Source: Sporobacter sp963663605 (lineage in GTDB: Bacteria > Bacillota > Clostridia > Oscillospirales > Oscillospiraceae). Taken from it: DNA of 64,000 nt. This document shows positions 42,038-49,612 of this stretch, piece after piece (position 1 is the first letter of the stretch; each line of letters starts with the position of its first letter). The DNA lies in assembly GCA_963663605.2 (NCBI GenBank), contig CAXXVF010000002.1, positions 1,116,001 to 1,180,000 on the forward strand. The letters are read 5' to 3'. Made by a program: the position numbers and the translations under genes. The notes under the pieces are model-generated. The model saw only the letters and a program-made list of their open reading frames with translations, was not told the origin of the DNA and made no database searches.

Positions 42038-42673
42038 ATGAAGTATTTTATTTTGATCCTGGAGCTGGCGGGAACCTGCCGTATCGGGCGCGATGACGGG
42101 CCTGAAAAAAAAATGGACGCCTTCGGCGTCGCTATTCTGGGACTGACGGCTTCTGTCGGCGGGGGCGTCCTGCGCGACCTTATATTGGGCGTTTTGCCGC
42201 CGAAAACATTTCGCGATCCCAAATATGCCGTCATTGCTATAGCAACGGCCTTCATCGTCTTTATCCCCGCCATCCACCGTCACCTGCTGAAAAGGCGGCG
42301 CGTTTACGACAGCATACTCATCCTGACGGACGCTTTTGGTCTCGGCCTCTTCACGGTCATCGGCATCCGTACGGCCTTTGAGGTCTCGGACGGATTCAAT
42401 GCTTTCCTGCTTATTTTCGTCGGCGTCGCCACCGGCGTCGGCGGCGGCGTTATACGCGACCTGCTGGCCGGGGATATGCCGTTCATCTTTGTCCGCAACA
42501 TCTACGCCAGCGCGTCGGCAACCGGCGCGGCCGTCTGCGTCGTCCTGTGGAAATACGCCGGCGTCATCCCGTCCATGATGACCGGCATGGGCATTATCGT
42601 CGTGCTGCGCCTGCTGTCGTTTCACTTCAAATGGCATCTGTCCCGCGCAAAAGGGTTTGACGATGCCGGTTAG
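42038..42673 (+). CDS. TRIC/UPF0126 family membrane protein with scrambled first helix
   Basis: A 211-residue member of the trimeric cation-channel-like UPF0126 (YicG/YadS) family. Both family repeats are present: FGVAILGLTASVGGGVLRDLILGVLPP and FLLIFVGVATGVGGGVIRDLLAGDMP, with several membrane helices. The N-terminus reads ELAGTCRIGRDDGPEKKMDAFG, but the plus-one frame of the same DNA (about 42077-42113) reads AVSGAMTGLKKK, the family consensus. A run of nine A at 42105-42113 is one likely slip site. The frame is therefore broken and restored. Start ATG 42038 follows GGGGAC. Function probably impaired unless the sequence is in error. Confidence 0.8.
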   Translation: MKYFILILELAGTCRIGRDDGPEKKMDAFGVAILGLTASVGGGVLRDLILGVLPPKTFRDPKYAVIAIATAFIVFIPAIHRHLLKRRRVYDSILILTDAFGLGLFTVIGIRTAFEVSDGFNAFLLIFVGVATGVGGGVIRDLLAGDMPFIFVRNIYASASATGAAVCVVLWKYAGVIPSMMTGMGIIVVLRLLSFHFKWHLSRAKGFDDAG

Positions 42674-42706
42674 CGGATAGGCGGACGAAAAGATACTTAT
42701 GCAAAA

Positions 42707-42736
42707 CAAAGGCTCCGCCGGGCGCGGAGCCTTCTG
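42707..42736. terminator. Terminator between UPF0126 and activase genes
   Basis: AAAGGCTCCGC-cgggc-GCGGAGCCTTCTGTTT, serving the plus-strand gene and the convergent glycyl-radical activase gene. Confidence 0.75.
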
Positions 42737-42754
42737 TTTATGTATTTGACACCA

Positions 42755-43744
42755 TTATAAAACCAGTTTATGGCCGGAACCGGCGGCGGCGGGCAGACCG
42801 TACTCCACCTTTAGCATATCGGCCAGCTTTAAAAGGTTTTCCTCCCAGTCGGCGCGCTCCGGCGGCTCATAGTTTCTCATCGGGTATGGGAGATTCAGCG
42901 AATCATATTTTTCGATGCCCAGCCTGCGGTACGGCAACAGTTGATACTGGACGATTTTGCCGCCCAGCGCATCACGGATGAACGCGCCGGTGGCGCGTAT
43001 GTTTTCTTCGTCGGCGTTATATCCAGGGACGACGGGCGTACGGATGACAAGCTTTTTGCCCAGTTCGACAGTACGCTTTATATTTTGCAGTATCCTCTCG
43101 TTCGTAACGCCGGTGATTTCCCGGTGTTTTTCCGGGTCCATATGCTTAATATCGGTGATAACAAGGTCCGTATACTGCCAGACGGCTTCCATGTGCGCCG
43201 GCGGGCAGTAAAGCGCCGTTTCCACACAGGTGTTTATCTTTGCCTTCCTGCATTCTTCCAGCAGCATGACCGCAAACTCCCACTGCAGCATAACTTCCCC
43301 GCCGCTGAGCGTGACGCCGCCGCCTGTCTTCTGGTAAAAGCTCCGGTCTTCGACGATAACCTTCATGAGCTCCGGAACAGTCATCTGCTCACCCCACTGT
43401 TTAAGGGCTCTCGGCGGACATGCGTCGACACATTTGAAGCAGTCCCGGCAGACGTCCGCCATGTTTATGGCATTCAAAACGCCGTTATTGAATGCAAGCG
43501 GCGCACCGCTCTCCGGGCAGATCCGGACGCATGCGCCGCATTTATCGAGCGTCAGGCACTTTTCGGGGTAAACGCCGATGCGCGGACGCGCGTCAAGCGT
43601 TTCGGGGTTTGAGCACCAAAGGCAGCGAAGCGGGCAGCCGGAGAAAAAAATCTCCGTTCGGATTCCCGGCCCGTCGTGAATCGTATATTTTTGTATGTTA
43701 GTAACGAGCGCGTACGGCGCGCCGGTATCGTTTCTGTGCAGCAA
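42755..43744 (-). CDS. Glycyl-radical enzyme activating protein (radical SAM)
   Basis: A 329-residue activase with the TNIQKYTIHDGPGIRTEIFF opening, the radical-SAM cluster GCPLRCLWCSNPE (CxxxCxxC), and two added ferredoxin-type clusters (CGACVRICP; CRDCFKCVDACPPRAL), as in activases of eliminase- and decarboxylase-type glycyl-radical enzymes rather than PflA. GGGVTLSGGEVMLQ binds SAM. The TTG at 43744 is chosen because AAAAGAGGA lies 7 bases upstream; the ATG at 43810 would place 22 codons inside a GC-rich inverted repeat and has no ribosome site. It generates the glycyl radical on the enzyme encoded just upstream and releases 5'-deoxyadenosine. Confidence 0.9.
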   Translation of the reverse strand: MLHRNDTGAPYALVTNIQKYTIHDGPGIRTEIFFSGCPLRCLWCSNPETLDARPRIGVYPEKCLTLDKCGACVRICPESGAPLAFNNGVLNAINMADVCRDCFKCVDACPPRALKQWGEQMTVPELMKVIVEDRSFYQKTGGGVTLSGGEVMLQWEFAVMLLEECRKAKINTCVETALYCPPAHMEAVWQYTDLVITDIKHMDPEKHREITGVTNERILQNIKRTVELGKKLVIRTPVVPGYNADEENIRATGAFIRDALGGKIVQYQLLPYRRLGIEKYDSLNLPYPMRNYEPPERADWEENLLKLADMLKVEYGLPAAAGSGHKLVL

Positions 43745-43785
43745 GGGATAATCCTCTTTTCTTTGGAAATACCGTAAAGGGGGCG

Positions 43786-43850
43786 CGTTCCCGCCGGCTC
43801 GGTTTGTCATTTTTTCTGACAGAAGCCGGCGGGGATGCCGCCCCTCCGGT
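43786..43850. repeat. GC-rich inverted repeat between GRE and activase genes
   Basis: GCGTTCCCGCCGGCT pairs imperfectly with AGCCGGCGGGGATGCC across about 28 bases. It could set the relative amounts of the two mRNAs. It overlaps the extended activase ORF, which argues against a start at 43810. Confidence 0.6.
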
Positions 43851-43877
43851 TCCCATCATTGAGCGGCGGCTTAATCA

Positions 43878-43909
43878 GAAAAAAAGGGCGGCTTAAAGCC
43901 GCCCCGCAG
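43878..43909 (-). terminator. Terminator after the glycyl-radical enzyme gene
   Basis: Minus strand GGGGCGGCTTTAAGCCGCCC followed by TTTTTTT, immediately after the stop codon. It should limit transcription into the activase gene, consistent with the activase being needed in small amounts. Confidence 0.85.
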
Positions 43910-43911
43910 AT

Positions 43912-46518
43912 TCAATCGAACGAGAGCTCCGTGCGGCCGATGATGTCGTCCTGCAGAGCCTTGTTGAGCTCTACGAAGTACGCGCTGTACCCTGCCACTC
44001 GCACCAAGAGGTCCCTGTAATTATCGGGGTCTTTCTGCGCGGCGACAAGCGTCTCGCGGTTGGCAACCGTGAACTGGCTGTGCATGCCCTTGCGCTGGAG
44101 GTATTCCTCCATGAGCGCTATGAAGTTGTCGCGCCCCGTCTCGCCGACGAGCGTCGAGGGCGAAAACTTCCAGTTGAGGAGCGTGCCGTTCGTAGCGCGG
44201 GCATGGTCGAGTTTTGTGACGGACCTGCAGATTGCCAGAGGCCCCTTGATATCGTGCGAGCAGCATTTTGTGTGCACCGCTCCCATGCAGTCCGAAACCG
44301 GCTCGAAGGCTTTCCGCCCCTCGACGGACGCCCATTGGTTCTGCCCGTGGGCAACGTTTACGGTAACGGAGTACGCGCCGGGCTGGAAGAAGCCGCCGTG
44401 CGCGTTCGGCTTGTGTTCAATATGCTTGCACCATGTGTCCATGGCGAATTTCGTAAGTGTGTCCGCATAATCGTCGTCGTTGCCGTAATGGTGGACGCGG
44501 TCTGAGTTGACGTAGGCGTAAAGCTCCTCGTAACCTGCCCAGTCGGCTATGACGGCGTCGAGCAGTTCGCGCCCGGTGACGCGTTTTTCTTCAAAGACAA
44601 GCTGCTTGATAGTGGCAAGGCCGTCACCGGCGGTGCCGATGCCGACGCCCTGCGGACCCGTGAAGTTGTATTTTGTGCCGCCCGCCGTGACGTCCGTGGC
44701 GTTTTCGATGCAGCCGTCCATGAGTAGCGACAGGTACGGCAGCGGACGCAGCGCCTGATGCGCGAGGTCGACGGCGTTTAACAGTGCCACCTGCCGGTTA
44801 CACCAATATTCCATCTGCTTGTCATAGGCCTCCAGCACCTGATCAAAGGACGTGAAGCCGGCCAGGCTGCCGGTCTTCAGGCCGAGCTGCCCGCCTGCGC
44901 CGGCGCATTTATCCCAGCGCGGGCACGCGTTTGAGCAGTTGAAGCAGCGGCCGTCGTTGATCGCCAGCTCCAAAACGCGGGCGATGTTCATGTGGCCGCA
45001 GTCCTTCCAGCCGTAAGACTTGCCGGAGACGTCCGGCTCGACGCAGCCAACAACCTGATAGTCGCGCGCGTCGTAAACGTCGACGCTGGAGGTGAGCATG
45101 CTGGGGATTGCGACGTCGTCGTTGAATATCTTCGGCTCGCCGGTCCCCATCCGGATGAGGTTGGCCGTCTTTACCTTGAGTTCCCACGGCGTGCCCGAGT
45201 GCATACGCACCGCCAGCCACGGCGCGGGTATGCGCACGTGGGCATGTGCGTCGAGCGCCATAAAGGTCAGCTCGTTCGTGCCGTCGGTCCCGTCTTTTTT
45301 TATTCCGCCAACGGTGAGCGCCGGACCGCCGATGCCGCCGTTGCCGAAGGTTTTGATCAAAATATGATTTCGTAGCTTATTAAGGTCCCATATTTTAATA
45401 TAGAAGTTCTCAATGAGCTCCTGCATAAATTCGCGCGTGGCCTCTCCGGTTTCAAGGTCATGCTTGAAATACGGATACATGTACTGGTCGAAGCGTCCGT
45501 AGGAAACGGAATGGCCGTTGCATTCGATATGGATGATCGTATTGGCAATATTGACGAGCTGAATGGCTTCCCAGAAGGTGCGCGGCGGGTTCTCGGATAT
45601 CCACCGGCAGTTATCCGCCATCTTCTTAAGCTCGGCTTTCCGTTTTTCATCCTTTTCCGCGTTAGCCATCGTCTCGGCCAGCTCGGCGTAGCGCTTGATA
45701 TGGCGTATGGTGGCCTCCGCCGTGATCAGGGCCGCCTTCAAAAACGCGCGCTTTTTGATGTCCTCGGGTCCGGCCATCGTCAGTTCATCCGTCTGTTTGA
45801 GGATTAGATCCCGGATGCCGCCGTAGCCGAGGCGGAAAAGGCGCTCGTATTCAAGCCCCAGGTGCCCCGCGCCGCAGAAGATATACGCGTCTGCAAAGAA
45901 AACGCCCTTGCCCGCGTGCGAGCCCTTCAAAATCTCATCGTCGCACAACGCGTTCGTCATGTCTTCGACGGTATTGCCGTCCCAGAAGTCCCGGAGCGCC
46001 TCGAGGCGGTCCTGCGTGTCTTTCGTGAAGCTGAAATAGTCGTGCGTACGCTCTTCGCTGTAGTCCATAAACCCGTCGCGCATCTCGTCAACGACCCAGT
46101 TGAGGCCGAATTCCGGGTGGACCGGCGCGCCTTTTTTATCGCAGCCAAGACTTCCGGCGATCAGCTCGTGCGGGAAAATGAATATCGGCGTGTTGTCCAG
46201 GACGTTTGCGATGCCGTAGGCACATTTCAATATCTGCGGCTCGCCGGGATGTTTTTTATACGCCTCGGTCACAAGCTCGGCCCGGTCCGGTGAGACAAAG
46301 CCGTTCGTCGTCTTTTGCGTAATGGCCAGAATATCGTTCATCCGCCCGAAGGGGGACGGTTTCGGCGTATTGCCGGAAATGCCGACGCCCCATTCCTTGT
46401 CGAACGGCTCTATGGCCTGCGGGTGCGTGTCGACCCGGCCGGCGTTCTTATATGTGTCGCGGTTAGCCTGAACATTTTCATCGCTCGTGAGGCGGGCGGC
46501 GTTTGATGTGTTTTCCAT
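43912..46518 (-). CDS. Glycyl-radical enzyme of unassigned substrate
   Basis: An 868-residue PFL-like enzyme. The start MENTSNAARL follows a perfect AAAGGAGG. The catalytic cysteine is C492 in VVGCVEPDVSGKSYG; the glycyl-radical loop near the C-terminus is RVAGYSAYF with G843. CVEP marks the eliminase/decarboxylase-type branch and excludes pyruvate formate-lyase (CC). The usual GWHDAAFFN segment is GWKDCGHMN here. C525, C528, C532 and C538 form a CX2CX3CX5C cluster in a loop after the active site, which could bind a metal. The length is close to hydroxyphenylacetate decarboxylase and X-succinate synthases, but no small subunit gene is adjacent. Substrate cannot be assigned. Confidence 0.9.
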   Translation of the reverse strand: MENTSNAARLTSDENVQANRDTYKNAGRVDTHPQAIEPFDKEWGVGISGNTPKPSPFGRMNDILAITQKTTNGFVSPDRAELVTEAYKKHPGEPQILKCAYGIANVLDNTPIFIFPHELIAGSLGCDKKGAPVHPEFGLNWVVDEMRDGFMDYSEERTHDYFSFTKDTQDRLEALRDFWDGNTVEDMTNALCDDEILKGSHAGKGVFFADAYIFCGAGHLGLEYERLFRLGYGGIRDLILKQTDELTMAGPEDIKKRAFLKAALITAEATIRHIKRYAELAETMANAEKDEKRKAELKKMADNCRWISENPPRTFWEAIQLVNIANTIIHIECNGHSVSYGRFDQYMYPYFKHDLETGEATREFMQELIENFYIKIWDLNKLRNHILIKTFGNGGIGGPALTVGGIKKDGTDGTNELTFMALDAHAHVRIPAPWLAVRMHSGTPWELKVKTANLIRMGTGEPKIFNDDVAIPSMLTSSVDVYDARDYQVVGCVEPDVSGKSYGWKDCGHMNIARVLELAINDGRCFNCSNACPRWDKCAGAGGQLGLKTGSLAGFTSFDQVLEAYDKQMEYWCNRQVALLNAVDLAHQALRPLPYLSLLMDGCIENATDVTAGGTKYNFTGPQGVGIGTAGDGLATIKQLVFEEKRVTGRELLDAVIADWAGYEELYAYVNSDRVHHYGNDDDYADTLTKFAMDTWCKHIEHKPNAHGGFFQPGAYSVTVNVAHGQNQWASVEGRKAFEPVSDCMGAVHTKCCSHDIKGPLAICRSVTKLDHARATNGTLLNWKFSPSTLVGETGRDNFIALMEEYLQRKGMHSQFTVANRETLVAAQKDPDNYRDLLVRVAGYSAYFVELNKALQDDIIGRTELSFD

Positions 46519-46814
46519 TGGGACACCTCCTTTGGAAGATTGGCGTAAAGTGGGGCGGCCTGCCCTGCTTATTCCCTTGACATCCGGGCCGTCCCATGCC
46601 AAAGAGGCGTTTTTTGGGGTACAGGCCCTGTTTTTTGAAATTTTTGTTTTTTATAATATCACAGGAAGCAAAGCAGTCGTCCATCTGCAGTATAGCATGA
46701 AACCATCGGATATGGTCATCACGGTTTTTCAGGCGCTGTAACTAAAACTTGATATTGGCCCTGTTTGTCAGATACATCTGGTTTGCACAGGACGGCAGTG
46801 CATTGCCGGCGCAA
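46519..46814. other. Intergenic region upstream of the glycyl-radical gene
   Basis: Holds the ribosome site of the enzyme gene and an AT-rich stretch (46620-46660) with a minus-strand TATTAT at 46653-46658 but a poor -35. The LysR gene ends at 46815, pointing the same way, so a regulator-binding site here is plausible though none is certain. Confidence 0.4.
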
Positions 46815-47702
46815 TTATTTATTCTTCCGGTGTTCAAGCAGAAGCTGCTCAAACGCTTTCGCTTCCGGGGAAAGGACCGCGTTCTTCAGTTTTATCAGAT
46901 AAATGTTCCATTCAAGCAAGGTGTCTTCAAACGGGATTGCCCGCAATTTGGACCTGCCCAGGCGTTCCGCCAGCGGAACGGTCGAAATACCGGCGGATTG
47001 ATTGATTTCCGCAAAGTAATATACCAGCAGGATATTGTCGGCAAAAATGCTGACCGTTGGTTCAAAACCCGCTCGCCGGCATGCCTCTTGGTATGCCTGA
47101 AACGTCTTTGTCGTATCCCGGAGAACGGCAACCGGAACATTCTCAAGCTCCTTCACGCTTATGGATTCCCGGCCGGCCAGCGGGTGGTCTTCGCTGACAA
47201 TCAGCGCATGGCGCGAAGCATACAAAAGCGCACAATCAAATCGCTTTTCGTCAACCGGCCCCACCGTCAGCGCCAGCTCCACGACTTTGTTTTCTACCGA
47301 GGTATCACAGATGACGTCAAAGGTCTCCCGTATGTCAAGACAGACCTTCGGATATTTTTCTTTAAACCGGGCAATTGGTATGCCCCCGAATTCCTCGATC
47401 GTGCCGAGCGACATCATAACCGTCAGAAAGCCTTCCCTGTCTTCGCTTTCTTTAAAGTAGTTTTCACATTCATCCATAAGGGTAAGTATCTGCTGTGCGC
47501 GCGGATAGAGATACTCGCCCTGCATCGTCGGCACAAGGCCTTTTGCCGTGCGCTCAAACAGTTTGCAGGACAGCTCTTCCTCAAGACGAAGCATCGCCAT
47601 GCTGATTCCCTGCGATGAAATAAAACATGCTTCCGCCGCCCGGGAAAAATTCCTGTATTTACATATCTCCGTGAAATACTTCAGCTGACGGATTTCCAAC
47701 AA
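46815..47702 (-). CDS. LysR family transcriptional regulator
   Basis: 295 residues. The N-terminal winged helix-turn-helix is typical (LEIRQLKYFTEICKYRNFSR, AAEACFISSQGISMAMLRLE, KLFERTAKGLVPT), followed by an effector-binding domain (VCLDIRETFDVICDTSVENKV; LYASRHALIVSEDHPLAGRE). The start is TTG at 47702 or 47699, after GAGGTG. It lies 46 bases downstream of the FAH-family gene and just upstream of the glycyl-radical gene, all in one direction, so it probably controls one or both. Effector unknown. Confidence 0.92.
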   Translation of the reverse strand: MLEIRQLKYFTEICKYRNFSRAAEACFISSQGISMAMLRLEEELSCKLFERTAKGLVPTMQGEYLYPRAQQILTLMDECENYFKESEDREGFLTVMMSLGTIEEFGGIPIARFKEKYPKVCLDIRETFDVICDTSVENKVVELALTVGPVDEKRFDCALLYASRHALIVSEDHPLAGRESISVKELENVPVAVLRDTTKTFQAYQEACRRAGFEPTVSIFADNILLVYYFAEINQSAGISTVPLAERLGRSKLRAIPFEDTLLEWNIYLIKLKNAVLSPEAKAFEQLLLEHRKNK

Positions 47703-47748
47703 TCACACCTCATTTTTTAATATCTACAAATCGCCTGTTTATATGTTT

Positions 47749-48600
47749 TTATACCAATGGCGTTGTCAGCGTGCCGATACCGTCGATCGTCACGTTGACG
47801 ACTTCGCCCGGTTTTAGCCAGACGCGCGCGCCTTTTGGCTTGCCGTTGATGACGCCGGGCGGCGTTCCAGTGAAAATCAAATCGCCCGAGCCGAGACTGA
47901 AATAACGCGACGCCGCGGCGACGATCTCACGGCAAGTGAATATCATATCCGAGGTCAGGCCGTTCTGCATGCGCGCGCCGCATACGTCGCAATATATCCC
48001 GTTGTCGGCGTCCGGGTCAAAGCTGTCGGCCGTCACGATCACGGGGCCCGCCGGAGCGAAGCCCGGAAACGATTTGCCCGTCAGCCACTGGCTGGACAAA
48101 AACTGGCTGTCGCGCGCGCTGAGGTCGTTGCCGCAGGTGTAGCCGAAAATATACTCCCCGGCCGATTCCGGCGGGACATTCCATGCCGCTTTGCCGATGA
48201 CGATGACGAGCTCCGCCTCGTAATCGTAGCTGCGCTGCCATTCGGGCAGCTTGACACTCTTGCCGGCCGGCGACAGCGCGTCGTTGAATTTTGAGAAGAA
48301 GACGATGTCCTTCGGGATTTGGATGTCCATCTCGGCGGCATGGCTTTTGTAGTTCAGACCTACGCAGACGATTTTCTGCGGCTGCGTCACGTTTTGAAAT
48401 TCGAGCGCATTCAATTCAAGCTCTGCGGCACTGCCGTTTGCCACCGTATCCGAAATCCTTTTGAGGATTTCGGGACCGCCCGCGATAATATCGTTCATAT
48501 TGTCCGGAAACCCGAGCACCGTCAAATCAACGACGCATCCGGCCGCGTTCAATGCGCCGGTTCGTTTTTTGCCGTTTCTTATAAAACTTACAAGTTTCAT
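47749..48600 (-). CDS. Fumarylacetoacetate hydrolase family protein
   Basis: 283 residues with the FAH catalytic domain from about residue 75: ICVGLNYKSHAAEM, DYEAELVIVIGKAAWNV (acidic metal ligands), GYTCGNDLSARDSQF, GKSFPGFAPAGPVIVTAD and LIFTGTPPGV. This family hydrolyses or isomerises acylpyruvates, or decarboxylates oxaloacetate-like 2-oxo acids. The substrate here is unknown. Position upstream of a LysR gene and the glycyl-radical operon suggests processing of a 2-oxo acid linked to that pathway. Ribosome site GGAGGA-like just before the ATG. Confidence 0.9.
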   Translation of the reverse strand: MKLVSFIRNGKKRTGALNAAGCVVDLTVLGFPDNMNDIIAGGPEILKRISDTVANGSAAELELNALEFQNVTQPQKIVCVGLNYKSHAAEMDIQIPKDIVFFSKFNDALSPAGKSVKLPEWQRSYDYEAELVIVIGKAAWNVPPESAGEYIFGYTCGNDLSARDSQFLSSQWLTGKSFPGFAPAGPVIVTADSFDPDADNGIYCDVCGARMQNGLTSDMIFTCREIVAAASRYFSLGSGDLIFTGTPPGVINGKPKGARVWLKPGEVVNVTIDGIGTLTTPLV

Positions 48601-48857
48601 GATTCCTCCAATTACTGTATTGCGGTCATAGGTGCTTACCCCTATACCTGTAAGGGCGGCGGGTTGGAAAAAAAATCCTCAGTCAGCAAAGCTGACAGCT
48701 CCTTTCAAAAGGAGCCTTTTCTGGGGAAATCGGGTGGCGCAGCGCCGTAGGTCCTGTGCCTTTATTTTCAGCGGGTCATAGGGCCGCAGGCCATCCTTTT
48801 GCGGTATCATAGGGGTTTACCCCTATACCTCTAAGGGCGGCGGGTGGGTTTAAGAGT
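48601..48857. repeat. Intergenic REP-like repeats
   Basis: Copies of the dispersed motif at about 48630-48664 (CATAGGTGCTTACCCCTATA then CCTGTAAGGGCGGCGGGTTGG) and 48808-48848 (TCATAGGGGTTTACCCCTATA then CCTCTAAGGGCGGCGGGTGGG), plus a partial GGGTCATAGGGCCGCAGGCC at about 48774. No gene seen. Confidence 0.75.
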
Positions 48858-49565
48858 TCAATCGCGGCCCTGCGGCCGGCCGCCGCCTTTTATGCCCCAA
48901 AGCGGGCGGAGTTTTATAAGTTCATCGATCTGGTCGTCTTTCATCGGCCGCTCAATGCCCATCATTTTAGAATACATCGCAACGGTCGCGTTGTATTCGA
49001 TGCTCTCCAGACGGTAAAGCGCAGGCAGCACGCCGCCGCCCCAGGCCACGGCCCCGTGGTGCTCGAGCAGCAAGCCGTTGAATCCGCGCACATACGGCGC
49101 AACGCCCTGCGCCAGCGCTTCGCTGCCCGGCAGCGCGTAGGACGCAACCGGAACAACGCCCAGCAGGACGACCGCTTCCTGCAAATACGCCGTATCTAAA
49201 GGGATTCCCGCCGCTGCAAATGCTGCCGAGGCCGGCGGATGGGCGTGAACGACGCCGAGAATCTCCGGTGACTCCCGGTAGACGGCAAGGTGCATTTTGA
49301 TTTCAGAGGATGGTTTGAATGACGGTTCAATTTTTTTGAATGATGGTTCAATTATGTTCCCGTCCAGGTCCAGTTTAAGGAGCATGTCCTCCGTCATAAA
49401 GCCTTTTGAAACACCGGACGGGGTGGCCCATATAATGCTTTCCGATACGCGGGCGCTGATATTTCCGTCGTTAGCGGCGACAAAGCCCCGCTGGTACAGC
49501 CGGCGGCCCGCTTCTATAATGTCCCGTTTGGCCTCGGCGTCCGAGGGGTATTTTATGCTGTCCAT
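48858..49565 (-). CDS. Class II aldolase (FucA/DHAP-shunt type)
   Basis: 235 residues. The zinc-dependent aldolase/adducin plan is clear: GNISARVSESIIWATPSG, VVHAHPPASAAFAAAG (histidine ligands), LLLEHHGAVAWGG, and the acidic PSSEIKMHLAVY. It cleaves a ketose-1-phosphate to DHAP and an aldehyde. Pairing with mtnA 47 bases upstream points to 5-methylthioribulose- or 5-deoxyribulose-1-phosphate as substrate (DHAP shunt) rather than fuculose-phosphate. An in-frame 21-base duplication yields EPSFKKIEPSFKPSSE just before the conserved glutamate. Confidence 0.88.
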   Translation of the reverse strand: MDSIKYPSDAEAKRDIIEAGRRLYQRGFVAANDGNISARVSESIIWATPSGVSKGFMTEDMLLKLDLDGNIIEPSFKKIEPSFKPSSEIKMHLAVYRESPEILGVVHAHPPASAAFAAAGIPLDTAYLQEAVVLLGVVPVASYALPGSEALAQGVAPYVRGFNGLLLEHHGAVAWGGGVLPALYRLESIEYNATVAMYSKMMGIERPMKDDQIDELIKLRPLWGIKGGGRPQGRD

Positions 49566-49612
49566 CTATACGCCCCTTTCATTTATGGGGTAATGCTGTT
49601 ATATTTTGCATA

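Noticed and set aside
43744..43810. Activase start at ATG 43810
   Set aside because: No ribosome site, and the added codons lie in a GC-rich inverted repeat; TTG 43744 has a good site and fits the family N-terminus.
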